A DNA stretch of 6,815 nucleotides from DATIVK01 sp035465955. Its GTDB lineage: Bacteria; Myxococcota; Myxococcia; Myxococcales; Anaeromyxobacteraceae. Where the stretch lies: assembly GCA_035465955.1 (NCBI GenBank), contig DATIVK010000110.1:1-6815 (forward strand). The letters are read 5' to 3'. This document shows, one piece after another, positions 1 to 6,434 of the stretch; the stretch's first letter is position 1; the number at the start of each line of letters is the position of its first letter. Under the pieces are notes generated by a model. The model was not told the origin of the DNA. It saw only the letters and a program-made list of their open reading frames with translations, and made no database searches. The translations under genes and the position numbers were made by a program.

Positions 1-2825
1 GCCTCGTGTAGGCGTCCCCCGGCCGCGAGGAGGGCCCCGAGGCGCTGCAGGACGAGCGCCTCTCCGAGCGCGGAGCCGCTCGCCCGGAAGAGCGCGAGCG
101 CGTCCCGGAGCGGCGCGTCGGCGCCCCCGAGGTCGCCGGCGCCGAGCCGGGTCGCGCCCAGCGCGAAGAGCGGGACGGCCGATCCCTCGACGTCCCCGCG
201 CTCCCGGCAGCGCGCGAGCTCGAGCCCGGCCAGCCGGAGGAGCTCCGGGCTGGGGAGATCGCCGGTCGCCGACCCGTCCCAGAGGAGGAGCGGGAGATCC
301 AGGCCGGGGTCGGCGCCCGGATCCGCGTGGCGGCGCTCGACGGGGCCGCCGCGCTCGACGGTGGCGGCGGCGTCGTGGCCGGCCGCGGACCGGGAGAGCG
401 CGACGAGGTCGAGCGCGCGGGCGAGCAGCTCGGGCTGGCCGAGCCGGAGGGCGTCGTCGGCGGCGTGCTCGGCGGAGGCGCGCGCGGCGTCGAAGCGCGC
501 GGCGTGCCACTCTAGCCGGCCGCGGGCGAGGAGGAGCGAGGCCGACTCCTCGCTGCCGCCCTGCGTCGCGGGCGGCGGCTCCTCGCGGCCGAGCTCGATC
601 TCCCGGGACGCGGCCTCGGGGTCGCCGGCGGCGGCGAGCGCGAGCGCGGCGAGGCGGCGGGCCCGGGAGCGCTGCTCCCGCGCCGGGCGCCACCCATCGG
701 CTTCGTAGCCGGTCGCCGAGGTGCGGAAGGCGTCCACGGCCCGGTCCAGCTCGCCGAGCGCGAGGTGGGCGCGCGCGACCGAGTCGAGCAGGTCGTAGCG
801 GTCGGCGGCCGACGCCTGGCCGTCCTGGGCGAGCAGCCGCAGCGCCGACTCGTGGAACGCGAGCGACTCGCGGATCCCGCCGCGAACGGAGGCCCGATGG
901 CCGGCCGCGACCAGGTGGAGGAAGGCCCGGCGCGGCTCGAACGCCTCGCGCCAGTGCCACGCCAGCCAGTCCGGCCCGGCCTCCGGCCGGCCGGGCCAGT
1001 CCCCCTCGGCCTCGAGCACCTCGGCGGCGGCGCGGTGGAGCGCGGCGCGCCGCGCGGGATCGAGCGTCGCGACGACCTCCTCCCGCACGATGGCGTGACA
1101 GACCCGCACGGAGGCGCCGTCCGACCGCAGCAGCCCGGTCTGGAGCCCCAGCGCCTGCGCCAGGCGGGCCTCCTCGAGCGGCATGCCGGCGGCGTGGGCC
1201 GCGAGCTGGAGCGACACGGGCGCGCCGATCGCCGCCGCGGCCGAGAGGAGGCGGCTCGCGCCCGCGTCGAGCCGCGCGAGCCGGGCGCGCAGCGCCGCCG
1301 TCGGCTCGCCGGGGGCCTCGTGGCGCCCGGCCTCGTCCCAGGCGCGGGCGACCTGCGCCACGTGGAACGGGTTGCCGTCGGTGACGCGGCAGATCTGCGT
1401 CACGACCTCGGGGGACGCCGGCTCGGCCAGCAGGTCGGCCAGCAGCTCGGCGGTCGGCCCTTGCGCGAGGCGGGGGAGGCGCAGGCCGCGCGCGAGCAGG
1501 TCGCACTCCAGGTGGGTCAGGGAGCCCTGGATGGGCGTCCCGGCGCGGACCGCGCTCTCCCGGCAGGTGGCGACGACGGTGAGGAGGAGCGGCGCCGCGC
1601 GCAGGGCGAGGAAGTGGAGCAGGTCGAGGCTCGAGCCGTCCGCGGCGTGGAGGTCGTCGAGGAGGAGCAGGACCGGCCGGCCGCGCCCGGTGGCGACGAC
1701 GGCGTCGGCGACGGCGGCGAAGAGCCGGTGGCGCTCCGCCTCGGGCGAGAGGGTGGGGGAGGCCTCGTCCACCGCGAAGGGATCGGGCGGCGCGCGCGGG
1801 TCCTCGCGCGCCTCGGCGGCGAACGCGGCCGCGAACGGGGCGTACGGCGCCGCGGGCCACCACGGGCGCGCGGCGCCCGCGAGCACGGCCGCCCCCGACT
1901 CCTGCGCGCGCCGCGCGAGCTCCAGGGCGAACCGGGTCTTGCCGACGCCCGGCTCCCCGAGGAGCACGAGGACCCCCGGCCCCTTCGCGAGGAGGGCCGA
2001 GGCCGACTCGAGCTGGGAGGTGCGGCCGCGGAGCGGAGGGAGCTCGGCGCTGCCGGTGAGCCGGAGGGCGGCGCGGCGGGCGCCGTCCAGCGGCGGCGGC
2101 GTCACGGCCGGGCCGACCTCGCGCCGCTGGATCGCGTCGCGCAGGGCCACGAGCGGTGCGCTGGGAGCGCTGCCCCCGGCCGAGCGCATCGCTCGCGCCG
2201 CCTCGTCGAACTGGCGCAACGCCTCGGCGCGGTTCCCGCCCGAGGCGTACAGCTCCATGAGGAGCCGGTGGCCGTCCTCCGCGGCGGGGTCGGCCGCCAG
2301 GAGGCGCCGCAGGATCGTCACGGCCTCCGCGGTGTCGCCGCGCTCCACGGCGTCGCGGGCGACCGCGCCGGCCACCTCGGAGAAGCGCGAGCGCAGGAGG
2401 CGTCGGCGCCCATGCAGCCACGTCGACTCGGGGTCCTCGGGCGAGAGGTCGCCGCGGTAGAGCGCGACCGCGGCGCGGCGCCGCTCGATGGCGGGGCTCG
2501 TCACCGCGCCCTCGAAGGCGTCCACGTCCACCCACGCCTCCGCGTCGAGGACGACGGAAGCGTCGGCGATGTCGACGTAGCGGCCGCCGAGGACGAGCCG
2601 CAGGTCGTAGAGGGCGCGATGGAGGTTGTTGGCGCCTGCGCCCGGCTCCTTGTCGGGCCAGAGCGCGTCGATGGCACGCTCCCGCGGGAGCCGGTGGCCG
2701 GGCGAGAGGGAGACGAGCTTCAACAGATCGGCCGGCCTGCGGCGTCGCCACGCCTGCGGCGGGATCGGCACTCCGTCGCGGAGCACCTCGAAGCGTCCGA
2801 GCAGGTGGATCCGGAGCGCCGCCAT
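1..2825 (-). CDS. SARP/BTAD-type transcriptional regulator with AAA ATPase and TPR-like tail (C-terminus cut by window edge)
   Basis: The reverse strand is open without a stop from ATG (2825-2823) to the left edge, giving 941 visible codons. The start is fixed by an in-frame TAG (2840-2838) just upstream with no other start between. Residues about 4-90 read as an OmpR/PhoB-like winged helix (LLGRFEVLRDG, then ALWPD and NNLHRALYDLR). Residues about 97-240 match a bacterial transcriptional activation domain rich in helices. A P-loop ATPase follows, with Walker A GEPGVGKT at residues 290-297 and Walker B LLLLDD at about 386-391. From roughly residue 620 the protein is Ala/Leu/Arg-rich paired helices of TPR type. 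This is the architecture of large SARP/MalT-like STAND regulators: nucleotide- and ligand-gated DNA-binding proteins of the cytoplasm. The ligand and target genes are unknown. It is transcribed divergently from the M61 peptidase gene 47 bp away, so control of that operon is possible but unproven. No Shine-Dalgarno sequence is visible before the start. Its absence from simple ORF lists is explained by its running off the edge; the long opposite-strand frame here is a GC artefact. Confidence 0.93.
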   Translation of the reverse strand, partial: MAALRIHLLGRFEVLRDGVPIPPQAWRRRRPADLLKLVSLSPGHRLPRERAIDALWPDKEPGAGANNLHRALYDLRLVLGGRYVDIADASVVLDAEAWVDVDAFEGAVTSPAIERRRAAVALYRGDLSPEDPESTWLHGRRRLLRSRFSEVAGAVARDAVERGDTAEAVTILRRLLAADPAAEDGHRLLMELYASGGNRAEALRQFDEAARAMRSAGGSAPSAPLVALRDAIQRREVGPAVTPPPLDGARRAALRLTGSAELPPLRGRTSQLESASALLAKGPGVLVLLGEPGVGKTRFALELARRAQESGAAVLAGAARPWWPAAPYAPFAAAFAAEAREDPRAPPDPFAVDEASPTLSPEAERHRLFAAVADAVVATGRGRPVLLLLDDLHAADGSSLDLLHFLALRAAPLLLTVVATCRESAVRAGTPIQGSLTHLECDLLARGLRLPRLAQGPTAELLADLLAEPASPEVVTQICRVTDGNPFHVAQVARAWDEAGRHEAPGEPTAALRARLARLDAGASRLLSAAAAIGAPVSLQLAAHAAGMPLEEARLAQALGLQTGLLRSDGASVRVCHAIVREEVVATLDPARRAALHRAAAEVLEAEGDWPGRPEAGPDWLAWHWREAFEPRRAFLHLVAAGHRASVRGGIRESLAFHESALRLLAQDGQASAADRYDLLDSVARAHLALGELDRAVDAFRTSATGYEADGWRPAREQRSRARRLAALALAAAGDPEAASREIELGREEPPPATQGGSEESASLLLARGRLEWHAARFDAARASAEHAADDALRLGQPELLARALDLVALSRSAAGHDAAATVERGGPVERRHADPGADPGLDLPLLLWDGSATGDLPSPELLRLAGLELARCRERGDVEGSAVPLFALGATRLGAGDLGGADAPLRDALALFRASGSALGEALVLQRLGALLAAGGRLHE

Positions 2826-2872
2826 GGACGTAACAGGCTAACATCGGCGGCCGGTCCGTCCGGGCAGGCCAA
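2826..2872. promoter_or_regulatory. short divergent intergenic region with tandem TAACA repeat
   Basis: These 47 bp separate the starts of the regulator (minus) and the M61 gene (plus), so both 5' control regions must overlap here or lie within the coding sequences. Two copies of TAACA start at 2831 and 2839 (8 bp apart, separated by GGC) and sit directly upstream of the regulator start. This is the most AT-rich patch in the gap. A GC-rich imperfect inverted repeat, CCGG-N5-CCGG, lies at about 2850-2862. SARP-type proteins are known to bind short direct repeats, but usually with about 11-bp spacing, so an autoregulatory site here is only a guess. No convincing paired -35 and -10 elements can be assigned. 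Confidence 0.3.
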
Positions 2873-4642
2873 ATGGATACAGGTCCCATGCGCTATCGCG
2901 TCTCGATCCCCGAACCGCACACGCACCTCATCCGGGTCGTCCTCGAGGTGACCCGGCCCGGAGACGGGCTCGAGTGCGTCTTCCCCGTCTGGACGCCGGG
3001 CAGCTACCTCGTGCGCGAGTTCGCGCGCCACGTGGAGGGGTTCGCCGCCGAGGACGCGACGGGTCGCCCGCTGCACGTCGACCGGCTCGACAAGCACCGC
3101 TTCCGCGTCGCCGCGCAGGGCGTGGAGCGCGCGGTGGTCCGGTACGCCGTCTACGCGAACGACCTGTCGGTCCGGACGTCCCACGTCGACGGGACCCACG
3201 CGTTCCTGAACGGCGCCAACGTCTTCTGCTACGTGCCGGGCCGGCAGTGGGGGCCGCACGAGGTGGAGGTGTCGCCGCCGCCCGGCTGGCACGTCTCGAC
3301 GGCGCTCGACGGCGGCCCCTGCGTGTTCACTGCTCGTGACTACGACGAGCTGGCCGACTCGCCCATCGAGATCGGCACCCACCGGCTCGCGCGGTTCGAG
3401 GCGCTCGGCAAGGCCCACGAGATCGCGCTCTGGGGGCGGGGCAACGTGGACGTGGACCGGCTGGTCGCCGACACGAGGCGGATCGTCGAGGCGGCGGCGG
3501 CGCTCATGGGCGGGCTGCCCTACGAGCGGTACCTCTTCATCGTCCACCTCGTCGACCGACGCCGGGGCGGGCTGGAGCACGAGCGCTCGACGGCGCTCCA
3601 GGTCGGGCGGACGTCCTTCTTCCCGCGCAAGGCCTACGAGGAGACCCTCGCCCTCGTCGCCCACGAGTTCTTCCACCTCTGGAACGTGAAGCGGCTGCGC
3701 CCCGCGGCGTTCCGACCCTTCGACTACGGGCGGGAGCAGTACACGCGGCTGCTCTGGTGGTTCGAGGGGGCGACGAGCCACTACGAGAACGTGATCCTCG
3801 CCCGGGCCGGGCTCCTCTCGCCGCGGCGCTGGCTCGCGCAGCTCGGCCGGGCCTTCACGCAGCTCGAGCGCACGCCGGGGGCGGGGAAGATGGGGCTCGA
3901 GGAGGCGAGCCTGACGGCCTGGGTGAAGTACTACCGGCCGGACGAGAACTCGAACAACAGCGCGGTGAGCTACTACCTCAAGGGCGAGCTGGTCGCCCTC
4001 GCGCTCGACCTCGAGCTGCGCCGGGCCGGAGGCTCGCTCGACGACGTCCTGCGGCGGCTCTACGCGCGCCACGCCGAGGCGGGGCTGCCCGAGGACGGCG
4101 TCGAGCGCGCCGTCGCCGAGGTGCTCGGCGAGCGCCCCGCGCGCGACCTCTTCGATCGCTGGGTCCGGGGGACGGAGCCGCTCGAGCCAGGGCTCGACGT
4201 CATCGGCCTGGCCCTGCGGCGGCGCGCGGCCGTCGGGTTCGACGACAAGGGAGGGGTGCCGGCGCCGCCCGTGAACGGCGACGGGGGCCCGCCGCCCGGC
4301 TGGCTCGGCGCGACGCTCGCGCCCGGTCCCCGGCTCGAGGTGGCGTGGGTGGCCGAGGGGAGCCCGGCCCACCGCGCCGGGCTCTACGCGGGGGACGAGA
4401 TCGTCGCGGAGGACGGCTTCCGCGTGGACCGCGCCGGCCTCTGGGACCGGCTCTGCGAGCGGGGCCCCGAGGGCCGCCTGCGGCTCACGGTCTTCCGGCG
4501 CGACGAGCTGATCGAGCTGGTGGTGCCGCTCGGGCCGGCCCCCGAGGACACCGTCTGGCTCGAGCCGGTCGCGGAGCCGACGGAGGCGCAGCGCGCTGCG
4601 TTCGGGGCGTGGTCGGGTAACCCGCTCCCCCGCGCGCTATAA
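2873..4642 (+). CDS. M61-family metallopeptidase (glycyl aminopeptidase-like) with C-terminal PDZ domain
   Basis: The 589-residue product matches the M61 family, zinc aminopeptidases related to the Sphingomonas glycyl aminopeptidase. The N-terminal beta-rich domain (about 1-175) carries the family-typical segment FPVWTPGSYLVREFARHVE at residues 37-55. The catalytic gluzincin domain has HEFFH at 264-268 (zinc ligands H264 and H268, catalytic E265), followed by LWNVKRLRP. A WWFEGATSHYEN segment supplies the probable third ligand, E298. GGLEHE at 232-237 is another family hallmark. Residues about 475-552 form a PDZ domain (GWLGATL, then SPAHRAGLYAGDEI), thought to help position peptide substrates. 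There is no signal peptide or membrane segment, so it should act in the cytoplasm. The ATG at 2888 (MRYRVSIPEP) has AGG 5 bases upstream and fits the usual family N-terminus, so the true start may be five codons later than given. It ends with TAA, 7 bp before the apparent original pepP start, which indicates an operon with translational coupling. All catalytic residues are intact. Confidence 0.93.
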   Translation: MDTGPMRYRVSIPEPHTHLIRVVLEVTRPGDGLECVFPVWTPGSYLVREFARHVEGFAAEDATGRPLHVDRLDKHRFRVAAQGVERAVVRYAVYANDLSVRTSHVDGTHAFLNGANVFCYVPGRQWGPHEVEVSPPPGWHVSTALDGGPCVFTARDYDELADSPIEIGTHRLARFEALGKAHEIALWGRGNVDVDRLVADTRRIVEAAAALMGGLPYERYLFIVHLVDRRRGGLEHERSTALQVGRTSFFPRKAYEETLALVAHEFFHLWNVKRLRPAAFRPFDYGREQYTRLLWWFEGATSHYENVILARAGLLSPRRWLAQLGRAFTQLERTPGAGKMGLEEASLTAWVKYYRPDENSNNSAVSYYLKGELVALALDLELRRAGGSLDDVLRRLYARHAEAGLPEDGVERAVAEVLGERPARDLFDRWVRGTEPLEPGLDVIGLALRRRAAVGFDDKGGVPAPPVNGDGGPPPGWLGATLAPGPRLEVAWVAEGSPAHRAGLYAGDEIVAEDGFRVDRAGLWDRLCERGPEGRLRLTVFRRDELIELVVPLGPAPEDTVWLEPVAEPTEAQRAAFGAWSGNPLPRAL

Positions 4643-4649
4643 CCCGGCC

Positions 4650-4667
4650 ATGCCCTTCGAACAGTAG
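4650..4667 (+). other. apparent original pepP start with in-frame TAG at codon 6
   Basis: ATG at 4650, seven bases after the M61 stop, opens the sequence MPFEQ and then hits TAG at 4665-4667. The same frame continues immediately as IYAARRARVFEEM and runs into the pepP gene at 4704. In known PepP proteins, including that of E. coli, a segment of this type (F/Y-x-x-RR-x-x-x-x-x-x-M) precedes the Gly-rich strand. The codons after the TAG therefore look like genuine, formerly translated N-terminus. A single C-to-T change of CAG would produce the TAG. It could be a real nonsense mutation, a sequencing error, or a five-codon leader peptide that lets ribosomes re-initiate downstream. Recoding of TAG is less likely, because the position is not functionally conserved. 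Confidence 0.6.
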
Positions 4668-4703
4668 ATCTACGCCGCGCGCCGCGCCCGGGTCTTCGAG
4701 GAG

Positions 4704-6029
4704 ATGGAGCGTCGGGGCGGCGGCACGATGCTGCTGCCGGCCGCGGAGGAGAAGCCCCGGAACGCCGACAACGAGTACCTCTTCCGGCAGGACTCCGACT
4801 ACGCCTGGCTCGTGGGGCTCGAGGAGCCGCAGGGCTGCGCGATCCTCGTCGCGCGCGGCGGGCAGCGCCGGTTCGTGCTCTTCGTGCGGCCGAAGGACCG
4901 GGACCGGGAGATCTGGACCGGGATCCGCGAGGGGGTCGAGGGGGCGAAGGCGCGCTGGGGGGCGGACGACGCCTTCACCGTCGCCGAGCTCGACGCGAGG
5001 CTGCCGGAGCACCTCGAGAACGCCGCGACGCTCTGGTGGCGGCTGGGGCAGGACGCGGCGTGGGACGCGCGCGTGGCGCGGATCGTCTCGTACCTCTCGG
5101 CGCAGAAGCGGGTCGGCAAGGCGGCGCCGGGGGCCATCGTCGAGCCCGGCAGGATCCTGCACGAGCTGAGGCTGCGGAAGGGGCCGGAGGAGGTGGCCCG
5201 GATCCGGAAGGCGGTGGAGATCACGGCCGAGGGGCACTTCGCCGCGATGCGCGACGGCAGGCCCGGGCGGCGCGAGTTCCAGGTGCAGGCGGAGATCGAG
5301 TACGCGTTTCGGCGGCGCGGGGCGAGCGGGAACGGCACGAGCTACGGGACGATCGTGGCGGCCGGCGCCAACTCGACGATCCTGCACTACCCGGCCGGCG
5401 GGGCGGAGCTGAAGCACGGGGACGTCTGCCTCGTGGACGCGGGGGCCGAGTACGACCTGTACGCCGGCGACGTGACCCGGACCTTCCCGGTGTCGGGTGA
5501 GTTCACGAAGGCGCAGCGCGACCTCTACGCGCTGGTGCTCTCCGCGCAGAAGGCGGCGATGGCCGCGGTGCGGCCGGGCGCGACGGTGGACGGGATCCAC
5601 GAGCTGACGGCGCGGCTGCTGACCGAGGGGCTCGTGTCGATGGGGCTGCTGAAAGGGCCGGCGGAGGAGCGGATCGCCGAGGCGAAGGCGCTCGGCGAGT
5701 TGAAGCCGGGGTCGCCGGAGGAGAAGGCGGCGCCGCGCGGGTACCGGAAGTACTACATGCACCGCACCAGCCACTGGATGGGGCTCGACGTGCACGACGT
5801 CGGCGACTACGTGCTGGACGGCCGGCCGCGGCCGCTCGAGCCGGGGATGGTGTTGACGATCGAACCGGGGCTCTACGTGGCCCCCGACGACGCCGACGCG
5901 CCCGCCGAGCTGCGCGGGGTGGGGATCCGCATCGAGGACGACGTCCTGGTGACCGAGGAGGGGCACGAGAACCTGACGGCCGCGGTGCCGAAGGAGATCG
6001 AGGAGGTCGAGGCGGCCTGCGTCCGGTGA
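4704..6029 (+). CDS. pepP: Xaa-Pro aminopeptidase (M24B, PepP type), N-terminus in doubt
   Basis: PepP enzymes remove the N-terminal residue of peptides whose second residue is proline, using a two-manganese centre in the pita-bread fold. The 441-residue frame keeps all five metal ligands in order: D245 (LVDAG), D256 (YAGDVTRTFP), H357 (TSHWMGLDVHDVG), E387 (TIEPGLYV) and E411 (IRIEDD). H230-type substrate residues are seen in ILHYPAG (H228). The N-terminal creatinase-like domain (about 1-140) includes EYLFRQDSDYAWLVGLEEP at 24-42. The stretch between D256 and H357 is about 18 residues longer than in E. coli PepP (from memory), because of a charged insert at about 325-348. ATG 4704 is only the first available start after the TAG at 4665; no ATG, GTG or TTG lies between. 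GAGGAG directly abuts this ATG, leaving no proper ribosome-binding spacing. The ancestral protein probably began at 4650 and had 459 residues. The missing segment is N-terminal to the catalytic fold, so a shortened enzyme could still work. It is a cytoplasmic enzyme, co-transcribed with the M61 peptidase. Stop is TGA. Confidence 0.9.
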   Translation: MERRGGGTMLLPAAEEKPRNADNEYLFRQDSDYAWLVGLEEPQGCAILVARGGQRRFVLFVRPKDRDREIWTGIREGVEGAKARWGADDAFTVAELDARLPEHLENAATLWWRLGQDAAWDARVARIVSYLSAQKRVGKAAPGAIVEPGRILHELRLRKGPEEVARIRKAVEITAEGHFAAMRDGRPGRREFQVQAEIEYAFRRRGASGNGTSYGTIVAAGANSTILHYPAGGAELKHGDVCLVDAGAEYDLYAGDVTRTFPVSGEFTKAQRDLYALVLSAQKAAMAAVRPGATVDGIHELTARLLTEGLVSMGLLKGPAEERIAEAKALGELKPGSPEEKAAPRGYRKYYMHRTSHWMGLDVHDVGDYVLDGRPRPLEPGMVLTIEPGLYVAPDDADAPAELRGVGIRIEDDVLVTEEGHENLTAAVPKEIEEVEAACVR

Positions 6030-6054
6030 GTTACGCGTCGCGCCGCCTTCCCCC

Positions 6055-6084
6055 TTGACACCCCGCCCGGTAGGGCAGTATCTA
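6055..6084 (+). promoter_or_regulatory. probable sigma-70 promoter of the tRNA-Pro gene
   Basis: A perfect -35 box, TTGACA, lies at 6055-6060. After an 18-base gap, TATCTA at 6079-6084 is a weak -10 candidate (the first three bases match the consensus). The following CGCCGCC is a GC-rich discriminator, as seen in stable-RNA promoters under growth-rate control. A start near 6091 would give a 5' leader of about 57 bases, to be removed by RNase P at the tRNA's first base. The -35 box stands out strongly in this GC-rich background; the -10 assignment is uncertain. Confidence 0.6.
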
Positions 6085-6147
6085 CGCCGCCTTACGTCGG
6101 TCCGCCGCCTTCCCGAGGCGCGGAGCAGCCCGGCGCGCAGCAGGCAA

Positions 6148-6221
6148 CGGGGAGTGGCTCAGTCTGGTAGAGCACTTGGTTCGGGACCAAGGGGTCGCAG
6201 GTTCAAATCCTGTCTCCCCGA
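6148..6221 (+). tRNA. tRNA-Pro, anticodon CGG
   Basis: A full cloverleaf can be folded by eye. The acceptor stem is CGGGGAG (6148-6154) with CTCCCCG (6214-6220), all seven pairs Watson-Crick, and the discriminator is A6221. The D stem is GCTC/GAGC (6157-6160 and 6170-6173). The anticodon stem CTTGG/CCAAG encloses loop TTCGGGA, placing anticodon CGG at 6182-6184. The variable loop is GGGTC. The T stem GCAGG/CCTGT encloses TTCAAAT. The C1-G72 pair with A73 is the known bacterial prolyl-tRNA identity signature, and the sequence closely resembles E. coli proK. The 3' CCA is not encoded (ACT follows), so it must be added by CCA-adding enzyme. This tRNA reads CCG, a proline codon used heavily in these genes. 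Confidence 0.97.
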
Positions 6222-6225
6222 CTCA

Positions 6226-6275
6226 GAAGCGCCCGTCGTCCCTAGAGAAAAAGGGATGACGGGCGCTTCGCTTTT
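6226..6275 (+). terminator. strong intrinsic terminator of the tRNA-Pro unit
   Basis: An 18-bp hairpin begins only four bases after the tRNA. The left arm is 6226-6243 and the right arm 6252-6269, all paired except for one G-T wobble. The AT-rich loop of eight bases is AGAGAAAA. A short run of T (6272-6275) follows. The position right after the tRNA and the length of the stem make a Rho-independent terminator the clear reading; the T-run is short, as is common in high-GC genomes. It would isolate the tRNA transcript from the vsr side. Confidence 0.88.
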
Positions 6276-6434
6276 GGGGCCGGGGTGCGCGAAAGGGTGC
6301 GTCTCGAAGGGAGGTGTTCCGGCCGTCCCCGATGTCGTAGGTGGGTGGTATCGGCTGAGGATGCCTTGGCAGGGCCAACGCACAAGCGGGGGAGGCACGT
6401 TCAGCGGCGCCCGCCGGCTGTCGTCTCGGCGTAC

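Noticed and set aside
765..2951. Very long plus-strand open frame (728 codons) opposite the regulator
   Set aside because: It shares codon boundaries with the regulator on the other strand, has no recognisable domains and is dominated by Arg, Gly, Glu and Ala. Absence of stops is expected in such GC-rich DNA. The opposite strand shows clear winged-helix, BTAD and Walker motifs.
2720..4372. 550-codon minus-strand frame overlapping the M61 gene
   Set aside because: Low-complexity Arg/Pro/Glu/Val composition with no domain, antisense to an intact M61 peptidase with HEFFH and PDZ motifs.
4665..4667. TAG as a pyrrolysine or other recoded codon
   Set aside because: It lies in a poorly conserved N-terminal tip, a single base change from CAG explains it, and no suppressor tRNA or pyl gene is in the window. 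Kept only as a remote option.
4485..5966. 493-codon minus-strand frame overlapping pepP
   Set aside because: Antisense shadow of a gene with all five metal ligands conserved; composition is Arg/Pro/His/Leu-biased and matches nothing known.
6197..6221. Attachment site repeat from the tRNA 3' end
   Set aside because: I looked for a second copy downstream within the window and did not see one; if present it lies beyond the right edge.
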